Shown here: positions 6,867 through 13,557 of the stretch, piece by piece | Layout of the letters: each line of letters opens with the position of its first letter | How positions within the stretch are numbered: position 1 is the stretch's first letter | The notes under the pieces: model-generated | What the model was told of the DNA's origin: nothing | Seen by the model: only the letters and a program-made list of their open reading frames with translations | The model's database searches: none | Program-made: the position numbers and the translations under genes | Assembly: GCA_938021455.1 (NCBI GenBank) | Contig: CALIGP010000076.1 | Span: 1 to 13,557, forward strand | Origin: an uncultured Lewinella sp. | GTDB lineage: Bacteria; Bacteroidota; Bacteroidia; Chitinophagales; Saprospiraceae | Direction of reading: 5' to 3' | DNA: 13,557 nucleotides

Positions 6867-6904
6867 AGTAGAAATGTTTGTTTAGTTTTTTTTGCATTTC
6901 TACT
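6867..6904 (+). repeat. Inverted repeat in predicted 5' leader
   Basis: AGTAGAAATG (6867-6876) and CATTTCTACT (6895-6904) are perfect reverse complements separated by an 18-base T-rich loop. If transcription starts a few bases after the -7 box at 6855-6862, this hairpin would lie at the 5' end of the mRNA, about 32 bases ahead of the start codon. It could protect the transcript or bind a regulator. The loop is T-rich, but the arms are not followed by a T-tract typical of a terminator. Confidence 0.5.
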
Positions 6905-6936
6905 GTTTTTGTCTCTCATAGTAAAATAAATCCCTG

Positions 6937-9474
6937 ATGTTTAGATTTTTAACTGGGCTCCTGCTCATAGCCACTCCCGTATTGGCTATAGGCCAGCCTT
7001 CCAATGAATGTGGGTTTGAACTCGACATTCTATCCGCCAAAGCAGCAGACGCTGCTTTCAAAAGCTTTCATGAAAGCAAACCACTTCCTTCAGACCTAAA
7101 AAGTTTGGATACTCTCGAACTGCCCATCCGGTTTACCGTCTTCAGAAATGACGATGGGTCGATGCCGGAAGTCAATGGCAGAACCTCAGGGCTTGTTACC
7201 CAGCAGGAGGTGGACCAAGCTCTATCGAACCTCAACCTGGCATACGCTCCCGTAAAGGTTCAGTTTGTCCAGGAAGGTCCAATAAATTACGTTGACAACA
7301 GTAGGGCCCGCCTTGCAGACGTTCCTTCCCACTATTTTTCCTTTACCTCTTCTAATTCGAATGGGTACGTTAATTGGAAGCTCCCTTCAGGAGTTGTTGG
7401 CAAGGGAAGTCGACTATTTTCTCCCCCTTCTTCTTATAATCAATACGGTCCCATCGGTAACGGAGTGTTTTACATCCGGGATTCGACCTACTTGCTACGA
7501 CCAACGGTAGTACACGAAATGGGCCATGTATTTGGTTTGTTACACACCTTCCATGGAGGAGATAAACTGTATGATAACCCTTCAGCCCCCATCGAAAACA
7601 GCCCACATGTTTTTGCGGACATGAACACACGTGAATTGGTCATTCGTGATGAAGTACCTGCAGACTCAGCCCCTTTTCCTGTTCCCAATTACCGTACTGC
7701 CGGTGACCGGTTGAAGGACACCCCTGCTTGGGGGCGCATGAATTCCAACTGGCCCAACCCAAATGATTCAGACTGTTCAGAATATGTTGACGGAGTAGAC
7801 GGAGTTTCCCGATGCTCCTCTGGTTTCTTCCAGTATGACTGTATTTACCGAGGCAACTACGTTGACTATAACGGAAATGAATTTGTGGATACTGATGTTT
7901 CCATCAGCAACTTCATGTCTTACAGTGACTCTTCTCCATCTATTTGCAGAACTAGTTTCACTAATGACCAATATCTACTGCAGAATTCAACCATCAGAAG
8001 ATATGCCGTCGATCTTTGGGATGGATCAAAAGGAACCAGCTTTACGGACTCTGTCTTGTTCTGGAGCTCTAACGTCCCGGTGAAGGATATCAACATTACC
8101 CTTACGCACTCAGAAGATGGGCCTGCTGACGGACGATACTCACAAGTAACCACCCCTACAGATGGCAGCTTTACGGCTAGCTTATTCGATGAAAAAGTAA
8201 AAGCTAAGTTGTCCTTCCTGGGAAGTGGCTCCGTAAATAAGGATTATGTACAGGGCGTTGACACCTCTTACAACATCTACCACTTTACCGATACCGACTG
8301 GCTTTCTGGGGTGAGTACCGCAGACTTGATTCTAACCATAAAGTACATTTTGGGGATGACAGAATTCAACTCTTTCCAATTGCTATCAGCTGACGTGAAC
8401 AGAGATGGAGAAGTAACCATTATGGATGCGCTGGAAATAAGAAAACAAATCCTTGGTCAGATAAGTGGCTTCAAGGCTTACCCCTCTGGGCCTTGGCAAT
8501 TTGTCCCGGAGGTAATCTCTTCCTCTGCGGACTTTGCTACTAACCCTTTCGACATGATCATTGAAGGAATACAGTATCAAAGTGAAGCTCCATATCTGCG
8601 TTCTACCTTCGAATACACCCCTCAGGTTGGATCAGCCGCAGGCTTCAGTGCTTTCAAGTTGGGTGACGTAACGGGCGATGCCCAGGTAACGAATAACGAC
8701 GGTACTAACTTATTGGCTTCGGGCTGTCCCCGTGATGCGGATGCCGTCACGTTCTACGCTTACTCTTCTGAATCCAATCTTGATAAAGGTGCCACCTTTA
8801 AGTATCGCCTTACTCCTACTTTTTCCGGGCTGGCATCCGGGTTCCAGGGCGAAATCAATTTCGACAATACGACACTGGAATTGATGGAGGTCCTACCCCC
8901 TTCAGAAAACGAGGAATCTGGAGCGGACTTCTTTAATGTAATTGAAAGTGGGACAAAAACGACGGTTCGCTTTTCTTACACCTATCATAAAAATGGTCCC
9001 GTTCAATCCAAGCAACTCTCAGCGAACGAACAGATCCTTATTTTCAAGTTCAAGACAAAAGTAGCAGGACTTGACCCTTCTCAGGAAATCACATTAGGAA
9101 CGGAGCTACCGTTAGAGATTTATCAAACAGATGGCTGTTTGCTCTCCGGGGAAATACTGGCAAATGTAGAGTTGGAAGCGGAATCAAATTCTGAAAATGA
9201 TGCCCTTGGGGAACCAAGCGACTTCACGCTCGCTCTTGCCCCGAACCCTGCCAGGGACAAGGCGAACATCATCATTAATTCCAGAGGTAGTGAGCGTTAC
9301 AGAGTCGTCATCTACTCGATCACAACTGGTCGGGAAATTAAGCAATGGGAAGCCCAGACACTAGGTGGCTATTACCGGCACGAAATCGATGTCTCGGATT
9401 TACCCAATGATGTGTTCCTTGTCAAAGTAACGGACTCCCAAAAGAGTCAGTCGTTGAAGTTAATCAAAATTTAG
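6937..9474 (+). CDS. Secreted M43-like metalloprotease with dockerin-like, cohesin-like and T9SS domains
   Basis: Probable extracellular zinc protease (845 aa). A signal peptide (MFRFLTGLLLIATPVLA, cleavage near residue 18-20) sends it to the periplasm. The catalytic domain (about 60-350) contains HEMGHVFGLLH (193-203), the HExxHxxGxxH metzincin site with zinc ligands His193, His197, His203 and catalytic Glu194, and a Met-turn SNFMSYS (Met327); this fits the pappalysin/cytophagalysin M43 family. Next is a dockerin-like pair of calcium-loop segments (about 452-513: VSTADLILTIKYILG, then DVNRDGEVTIMDALEIRKQILG). A GDVTGDAQVTNND loop follows near 570. A beta-rich cohesin/CBM-like domain (about 612-745) precedes a C-terminal T9SS type A sorting domain (about 765-845) starting at APNPARDKANI. 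It is monocistronic, with a strong terminator at 9542. All catalytic residues are present; the substrate is unknown. Confidence 0.92.
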   Translation: MFRFLTGLLLIATPVLAIGQPSNECGFELDILSAKAADAAFKSFHESKPLPSDLKSLDTLELPIRFTVFRNDDGSMPEVNGRTSGLVTQQEVDQALSNLNLAYAPVKVQFVQEGPINYVDNSRARLADVPSHYFSFTSSNSNGYVNWKLPSGVVGKGSRLFSPPSSYNQYGPIGNGVFYIRDSTYLLRPTVVHEMGHVFGLLHTFHGGDKLYDNPSAPIENSPHVFADMNTRELVIRDEVPADSAPFPVPNYRTAGDRLKDTPAWGRMNSNWPNPNDSDCSEYVDGVDGVSRCSSGFFQYDCIYRGNYVDYNGNEFVDTDVSISNFMSYSDSSPSICRTSFTNDQYLLQNSTIRRYAVDLWDGSKGTSFTDSVLFWSSNVPVKDINITLTHSEDGPADGRYSQVTTPTDGSFTASLFDEKVKAKLSFLGSGSVNKDYVQGVDTSYNIYHFTDTDWLSGVSTADLILTIKYILGMTEFNSFQLLSADVNRDGEVTIMDALEIRKQILGQISGFKAYPSGPWQFVPEVISSSADFATNPFDMIIEGIQYQSEAPYLRSTFEYTPQVGSAAGFSAFKLGDVTGDAQVTNNDGTNLLASGCPRDADAVTFYAYSSESNLDKGATFKYRLTPTFSGLASGFQGEINFDNTTLELMEVLPPSENEESGADFFNVIESGTKTTVRFSYTYHKNGPVQSKQLSANEQILIFKFKTKVAGLDPSQEITLGTELPLEIYQTDGCLLSGEILANVELEAESNSENDALGEPSDFTLALAPNPARDKANIIINSRGSERYRVVIYSITTGREIKQWEAQTLGGYYRHEIDVSDLPNDVFLVKVTDSQKSQSLKLIKI

Positions 9475-9541
9475 CGGTATCTTTCAGGCTTATTGCACAT
9501 CATTCCTTTGCATAAAGGCCTGAATATCAATATTCAAAACT

Positions 9542-9584
9542 CTATACTCCGTCAAGATCGCCCTTGACGGAGTATAGTTTTTTT
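9542..9584 (+). terminator. Strong intrinsic terminator after metalloprotease
   Basis: A perfect 15-bp stem, CTATACTCCGTCAAG (9542-9556) with CTTGACGGAGTATAG (9563-9577), closes a 6-base loop and is followed by seven T (9578-9584). It lies 67 bp after the stop codon, so the secreted protease ends its own transcript and the next gene needs its own promoter. Confidence 0.93.
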
Positions 9585-9600
9585 ATTGAAGCATCAGCTA

Positions 9601-9607
9601 TATTTTG
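9601..9607 (+). promoter_or_regulatory. Possible -7 box for second secreted protein
   Basis: TATTTTG lies after the terminator and 11 bases before the ATG at 9619, within the context TATTTTGTTCG; it is one base short of the TAnnTTTG consensus. A TTG 12 bp upstream (9586-9588) mirrors the layout before 6937. The leader would be very short. Confidence 0.3.
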
Positions 9608-9618
9608 TTCGGTACCCA

Positions 9619-11184
9619 ATGGCCAGATTTATCTACATCTTAATATTTAGTCAATTTTTTGGACTAATTACGGTAGCCGCCCAAAGCCACCTGATCAACG
9701 AAGTCGTTCTTTTTGAAGGAGGTACGGATATCGCAACACCCCCAACTTTTGAGATTTCGCCTTTAGATGGGAGTGTGCTGGTGGTGAACTCCAGCGGCCT
9801 ATTCGACAACGTCAGAGTAACAGAACTATATGATGAAGACTTACTACTTATCACCAATCAAAGTGATACCAGTAGTGTTGATGGTACACTGACTCAGATC
9901 ACTAAGGATTCGGGCCTGGGCCACATTGGTGTAACAAGTTTCCTAACATTCCAGAACTCCTTTAACTGGTTCGATATTTTTTCGTTTGATGCTTCAGGAG
10001 CGACTTCGCTTTTCGAGAGTAACGATGCTGAAGAGTCCTTAACGGCAACACATATTATTTCTGTAGACAACTCTACATTAATTACTGCGGGCAATGTTTA
10101 CGGGTACTTCACCACTACTCCAGATTCTGTATTCGTTGAACAGTTTAAGGACCACCAGCCAACCTGGAGAGTTAGTCACCCTGGCAATCACGTACTGGCA
10201 CTTGACAGTAGCGAAGCACTTATCAACTTAACCGTAGCACGGACAAACAAGCTAGACGTTTTTTCCTATAACAGCGCTACTGGAGAGCAGGAAAGCTCTT
10301 ATGCTATCGATATTTCAGACTACAGGTTTACCCCTCTGATCTTTAGATTCCCTAAAAGCAATACTACCCTGGTAGCAAAAGCTACGGATAACTACGAAGT
10401 TTCTTGCTTTGACGTCAATGGTTTTAAGTGGGGTTACCACAAACTACAAACGGCAGTTACAACCTCAATAGACAGGATTGGCGACATTCAATTCGACGAT
10501 GAAGGAAATGCCTATCTCACCGGTATTTTCTACACCGAAGAGTCTGGGTCGGGAGTACTCATCTCAAAGTTATCTCCAGACGGAGATTTGAAATGGGAGC
10601 GGAGATACGACAATGCCTCACATTTAAAAACCTGGTCTTCCCATTCTATTATTAACGGTGATATTTTGTACGTATCGGGACAGGAGACCACCGAAAGCGG
10701 GGGCTGGTCACAATTCGTTGCGGCTTATTCATTGACCGATGGCCGATTGCTAAAAGAAAGTAAGACTCCAGAAAACAGCGATTATAGATTTAGCACCAAA
10801 GCCCTCAAGGTTTGTGATAATCAGGTCTTAGCGATGGGCTCCGTCAGTGGTCCCGATCGAGAAGAATTCGTACTAAGGAAGTTTGACTTTCCTACAACCC
10901 CAACCAGTACGGACGATTTGTCGTCCTCACTACCCAGCGAAGGGAAGCTCTTTGTTTACCCCAACCCGGCAGAAAGCATGTTAGCATCAATCAGGCTGAG
11001 CGAGCAACACTCCGTATCCTATTTAGAAATTATATCCATTAGCGGTATTACTGAATTTCAACTTCGGGTAAGACCAGGCGAGCAAAATATCCGAATTCCT
11101 GTAGCAAAACCAGGCGTATACATAGCAATTGCTTATAGTGAAGACCACGAGCCCATTGCACAAGAACGGGTAATTATTCGATAA
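9619..11184 (+). CDS. T9SS-sorted secreted protein of unknown function, beta-propeller-like
   Basis: Secreted protein (521 aa) without a recognised catalytic motif. I start at the ATG at 9619, which begins a clean signal peptide (MARFIYILIFSQFFGLITVAAQ, cut near residue 22); an upstream TTG at 9586 directly abuts the terminator and is unlikely. The body is rich in beta-strand and turn patterns of the kind DIQFDDEGNAYLTGIFY and DGDLKWERRYDN followed by a strand and GDILYVSG, resembling the blades of SBBP/PQQ-like propellers (inference). The last 80 residues (about 442-521) form a T9SS type A sorting domain beginning LFVYPNPAES, so the protein is exported and attached or released at the outer surface. 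It does not share a transcript with the preceding protease because of the terminator, though both belong to the same export route. Function is unknown. Confidence 0.88.
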   Translation: MARFIYILIFSQFFGLITVAAQSHLINEVVLFEGGTDIATPPTFEISPLDGSVLVVNSSGLFDNVRVTELYDEDLLLITNQSDTSSVDGTLTQITKDSGLGHIGVTSFLTFQNSFNWFDIFSFDASGATSLFESNDAEESLTATHIISVDNSTLITAGNVYGYFTTTPDSVFVEQFKDHQPTWRVSHPGNHVLALDSSEALINLTVARTNKLDVFSYNSATGEQESSYAIDISDYRFTPLIFRFPKSNTTLVAKATDNYEVSCFDVNGFKWGYHKLQTAVTTSIDRIGDIQFDDEGNAYLTGIFYTEESGSGVLISKLSPDGDLKWERRYDNASHLKTWSSHSIINGDILYVSGQETTESGGWSQFVAAYSLTDGRLLKESKTPENSDYRFSTKALKVCDNQVLAMGSVSGPDREEFVLRKFDFPTTPTSTDDLSSSLPSEGKLFVYPNPAESMLASIRLSEQHSVSYLEIISISGITEFQLRVRPGEQNIRIPVAKPGVYIAIAYSEDHEPIAQERVIIR

Positions 11185-11302
11185 AAAGTGGAAGCGAATA
11201 AGCTTCGATTCCCGAAGAGGGCTCTTTTATAGAAACACACAAAAGCGCTGCCTGACACGAGGCATAGTAGGAATTATAATCAACTCCCGTACCTTCGCCT
11301 TC

Positions 11303-12586
11303 ATGTCTTCCCAAACTACCAATATCGCCATTATTGGCGCCGGCCCTGCGGGCGCAGCTACTGCCCTTCGCCTCTCCTACCTCAACATACCTTGTGTCCT
11401 GATTGACAAGGCGACCTTTCCTCGTGATAAAGTCTGCGGCGATGCACTGAGTGGCAAGGTCCCTACCCTCCTGAATCGTCTTGATCCAGCCATCATGGAT
11501 CGTTTTCGTAAGCGATTCACTCCAATTGATGTTTGGGGCATTCGTTTTTATCCCCCTTCGAAAAAATTAATCGAGCTACCATTTAAGGTTGGCTACGAAC
11601 GGATACCCGATGAAGCCCCCGGATACGTTAGCAAACGGATGGACTTCGACGCCTTCCTTATTGAAGAGGTACAACGGCGGGAGAATATTGAGTTACGACT
11701 CAACACAGAGATCGGTAGCTGGGTAAAGACTGATAGTGGTTACACCATTACCACTAAGGACAAGAGCGAAAGCTGGAATTGCCGCCTGCTCATTGACGCC
11801 AGTGGAGCCCACAGTCGCTTCAGCCGTAAGGAAGCTGGACAGGAAGTAGATCACGACCACCATGCCGCTGCAGTAAGAGCTTACTACAAAGGTGTTACGG
11901 GTTTTCACCCCGACAACTTCATAGAGTTACACTTCCTGGAGAAGTATAACCCAGGCTACTTCTGGATCTTCCCGCTGCCCGACGGGCAGGCGAATATCGG
12001 TCTCGGCATGCGGTCCGATATCGTCAAGAAGAAAAAAATAAACCTCCGGGAAGCACTGGATGAGATCATTGCCTCTCCTGACTTCCGCGAGCGCTTCGCT
12101 GATGCAGAGCAGGTAGACCCAACGGTGGGCTATGGCTTGCCCTTAGGCTCTAAAGACCGGGTACTTTCAGGAGACAATTACTTACTCACTGGCGATGCTG
12201 GCCACCTCATTGATCCGCTTACCGGTGAAGGTATTGGCAATGCCACCTACTCAGGCTTCATTGCCGCAGAGCTGGCAGAAAAGTGTTTAGCAGAAAACCG
12301 CTTTGATGCTGAATTCCTTTCTGCTTACGATGTACGTATCGCCCGTGTACTCCGCACAGAACTTCGTCTCAGTTACCGGATGCAGCAAATAATGCAAATA
12401 AAATGGCTAACTAATTTCCTTACTGGTATTGTTGCAGCCAACCCTAAGGTGATTGAAGTACTCTGTAGAATGTACACTGACTTCGAATTGCGGAAGCAAC
12501 TCGTTAAACCTATGTTCTGGTGGAAGCTTTTTCGGGCAAAATCTGGGAAAATGCCCAGCGTGAGCAGCCCAGGATCAGACCAATAG
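11303..12586 (+). CDS. Geranylgeranyl-reductase-family FAD-dependent oxidoreductase
   Basis: Flavoprotein (427 aa) of the geranylgeranyl reductase/halogenase-like superfamily, expected to use FAD with NAD(P)H or another donor to reduce prenyl double bonds or a related substrate. The N-terminal Rossmann fold shows IIGAGPAGAATA (GxGxxG at 12-17), followed by Asp35 at the end of the second strand. The family signature PRDKVCGD (40-47) and the second FAD motif GDAGHLIDPLTGEGIGNA (297-314) are both intact. The length is normal for the family. The C-terminal part (about 340-415), rich in aromatic and basic residues, matches the helical tail usual here. The start ATG gives a fold start close to the N-terminus. 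Its direct neighbours give no pathway clue; roles in isoprenoid lipid or quinone side-chain saturation are possible but unproven. Confidence 0.9.
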   Translation: MSSQTTNIAIIGAGPAGAATALRLSYLNIPCVLIDKATFPRDKVCGDALSGKVPTLLNRLDPAIMDRFRKRFTPIDVWGIRFYPPSKKLIELPFKVGYERIPDEAPGYVSKRMDFDAFLIEEVQRRENIELRLNTEIGSWVKTDSGYTITTKDKSESWNCRLLIDASGAHSRFSRKEAGQEVDHDHHAAAVRAYYKGVTGFHPDNFIELHFLEKYNPGYFWIFPLPDGQANIGLGMRSDIVKKKKINLREALDEIIASPDFRERFADAEQVDPTVGYGLPLGSKDRVLSGDNYLLTGDAGHLIDPLTGEGIGNATYSGFIAAELAEKCLAENRFDAEFLSAYDVRIARVLRTELRLSYRMQQIMQIKWLTNFLTGIVAANPKVIEVLCRMYTDFELRKQLVKPMFWWKLFRAKSGKMPSVSSPGSDQ

Positions 12587-12697
12587 GTCTTTCAGCAGAC
12601 CATGGCAGAAAAAAATCAGTGTAAGTGTAACAATTTTCCGATTTCGTCGGTTAAAGAATATAGTTGATTAAGTTTCATATACTAGTGAGTGTAAAGT

Positions 12698-12742
12698 GAG
12701 CCTCCTACCCTTGTATGATTGGGTAAGGAGGTTCTTTATTTT
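12698..12742 (+). terminator. Probable intrinsic terminator after flavoprotein gene
   Basis: GAGCCTCCTACCC (12698-12710) pairs with GGGTAAGGAGGTTC (12721-12734), with one bulged base and one G-T pair, around a 10-base loop. A T-rich tract, TTTATTTT (12735-12742), follows. It lies about 110 bp after the flavoprotein stop codon and reads in the same direction. Confidence 0.65.
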
Positions 12743-12800
12743 GGTGCATAGGGATGCCGTACAAAGTGTGTATAGCCAAATGCACAACCGAGGTGCTAAA

Positions 12801-12903
12801 CTCAATTACTTCGATAAGAAATTCAGCATTCAGCGGACAGCGAATAGAGCTGCACAGCCTAAATGCTGTCCGCTGCCCGCTGAATGCTTTTTAGGTAATT
12901 GAG
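12801..12903. repeat. Compound palindromic element (about 103 bp)
   Basis: Outer arms are CTCAATTAC (12801-12809) and GTAATTGAG (12895-12903). Inner arms include AGCATTCAGCG (12825-12835) with CGCTGAATGCT (12878-12888), and CAGCGGACAGC (12831-12841) with GCTGTCCGCTG (12865-12875). The right side carries 7 extra bases (CGCTGCC, 12871-12877), so two alternative stems compete for the same left arm. It resembles a REP/MITE-like intergenic element and could form a cruciform or a long RNA hairpin. No coding content. Confidence 0.75.
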
Positions 12904-12983
12904 ACATGCGTAATCAGTTGATTCGTGCATTGGGTTACACACCCCCGTAAAAATAACTTACCCCCTATCCCTCTTGGATTGCG

Positions 12984-12991
12984 TAATTTTG
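12984..12991 (+). promoter_or_regulatory. Predicted -7 box of the E2 gene
   Basis: TAATTTTG is an exact TAnnTTTG match 54 bp before the ATG at 13046, implying a leader of about 45-50 bases. I find no TTG at the expected -33 distance, so only the -7 element is supported. Confidence 0.45.
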
Positions 12992-13045
12992 TGGTAGAAC
13001 CAAATAACGTCGGCCTAACCATCCGCAACCAAAAACAGCAACGCC

Positions 13046-13557
13046 ATGGCTCAAGTAGAGCTGATCATGCCCAAAATGGGCGAATCTATCATTGAAGCAA
13101 CGATCCTGAACTGGGTCAAGCAAGTCGGTGATACCGTAGAAGTCGATGACACTATTCTCGAAATCGCAACGGACAAGGTGGACAGCGAAGTTCCCTCCCC
13201 CGTAGACGGAACCATCGCCCAAATCCTCTTCAAGGTTGATGATGTAGTTGCCGTAGGGCAGGTCATTGCCCTGATCGAAACGGAAGCAGGAGCCGACGTT
13301 GCCGCCAGCCCGGCTACGGGAGAGGCCGTGTCAGACTCCGCCGCCGCGAAGCCGGCGGAGAAGCCAGCCCCTGCTCCTCTACCTTCCCCTGCACCTGCGC
13401 CCGCGCCCTCCGCTGAGCCTGCCGAAGTACCGTCTGCTGCTCCCGCTACCATGCAAGCAGCGTCCAGTACCATCGGTAAAACCTCTGCCGGGCGTTTCTA
13501 CAGCCCTCTCGTCCGTACGATGGCAAAGCAAGAAAATATTGGCCAGGCGGAGCTCGA
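13046..13557 (+). CDS. 2-oxoacid dehydrogenase E2 (dihydrolipoamide acyltransferase), 5' part
   Basis: N-terminal 170 residues of an E2 subunit; the catalytic domain lies past the window end. E2 transfers acyl groups from lipoamide to CoA in the pyruvate, 2-oxoglutarate or branched-chain dehydrogenase complexes. The lipoyl domain (about 2-80) starts QVELIMPKMGESI and contains the lipoylation site ATDKVDSE with Lys44. A long Pro/Ala-rich flexible linker (about 83-150) follows. The last visible residues, from about Gly154 (GRFYSPLVRTMAKQE), are the start of the peripheral-subunit-binding domain that holds E1/E3. There is one lipoyl domain. The substrate class cannot be decided from this part; the MPKMGESI start is common in Bacteroidota E2 proteins of pyruvate or branched-chain type. 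It appears to have its own promoter at 12984. Confidence 0.93.
   Translation, partial: MAQVELIMPKMGESIIEATILNWVKQVGDTVEVDDTILEIATDKVDSEVPSPVDGTIAQILFKVDDVVAVGQVIALIETEAGADVAASPATGEAVSDSAAAKPAEKPAPAPLPSPAPAPAPSAEPAEVPSAAPATMQAASSTIGKTSAGRFYSPLVRTMAKQENIGQAEL

Larger units (their letters stand above)
6543..6936. other. AT-rich intergenic leader region of the metalloprotease gene
   Basis: This 394-bp stretch has no credible reading frame. It holds a candidate promoter and two perfect 10-bp inverted repeats, listed separately. A small low-GC hairpin, CTTATT-GAA-AATAAG (6632-6646), lies 90 bp after the acetate kinase fusion; it has no T-run and I do not call it a terminator. Confidence 0.6.
12587..13045. 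other. Intergenic region before the E2 gene
   Basis: This 459-bp gap contains a terminator-like hairpin (12698-12742), a 103-bp compound palindrome (12801-12903) and a -7 box (12984-12991), each listed separately. A 68-codon open frame crossing the hairpin and palindrome has no recognisable product and I do not annotate it. I see nothing else definite in the first 110 bp. Confidence 0.6.

Noticed and set aside
11191..11217. Possible terminator after the second secreted protein (GAAGC...GCTTC and CTTCG-ATTCC-CGAAG)
   Set aside because: The stems are only 5 bp, overlap and compete, and no clear T-run follows directly; support is too weak to annotate.
12696..12902. Plus-strand 68-codon open frame with GTG start
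   Set aside because: It runs through the terminator hairpin and the compound palindrome, has no family resemblance, and its composition is explained by those structures.
13051..13473. Minus-strand 140-codon Ala/Gly-rich open frame
   Set aside because: It is the antisense shadow of the Pro/Ala-rich linker and lipoyl domain of the E2 gene; its low complexity follows from the GC-rich linker codons.
1..13557. CRISPR arrays, tRNA or rRNA genes, insertion-sequence transposases
   Set aside because: No regularly spaced repeats, no tRNA-like cloverleaf or rRNA segments and no transposase motifs were seen in any gap.

Overview
The window looks like a chromosomal stretch of a marine or soil Bacteroidota, most likely of the Saprospiria/Lewinella type. 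Three things point there. Two secreted proteins end in type IX secretion (T9SS) sorting domains, and one of them also carries a dockerin-like module. There is a LytS-type kinase/LytTR regulator pair. Several genes are preceded by TAnnTTTG -7 boxes rather than clear Shine-Dalgarno sites. The genus is inference; the phylum is well supported.

Layout. 1-658 (minus): an ABC-transporter ATPase, cut by the window edge. 659-982: a divergent intergenic region with three copies of a 10-bp motif. 983-3168 (plus): an overlapping sensor-kinase/LytTR response-regulator operon. 3261-4645: a Fic-domain (AMP-transferase-type) gene on the minus strand. It has two matching 29-bp palindromic operators over its own promoter and is bracketed by a diverged inverted repeat. 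4719-6542 (plus): acetate kinase fused to a PduL-type phosphotransacylase. 6543-6936: AT-rich leader with two perfect inverted repeats. 6937-9474 (plus): secreted M43-like metalloprotease with dockerin-like, cohesin-like and T9SS modules, followed by a textbook terminator. 9619-11184 (plus): second T9SS-sorted secreted protein of unknown function. 11303-12586 (plus): geranylgeranyl-reductase-family flavoprotein. 12587-13045: terminator, a 103-bp compound palindrome and a promoter. 13046-end (plus): start of a 2-oxoacid dehydrogenase E2 subunit.

How they fit together. The ABC ATPase and the LytS/LytTR pair are divergent and share candidate operator motifs, so the two-component system probably controls the transporter. 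The Fic protein ends in a winged-helix-like domain and sits behind twin palindromes, which suggests autoregulation. The AckA-PduL fusion would carry acetyl-CoA to acetate plus ATP in one polypeptide. The remaining genes look like independent units. The most unusual items are the twin-operator Fic cassette with its flanking inverted repeats, and the AckA-PduL fusion.
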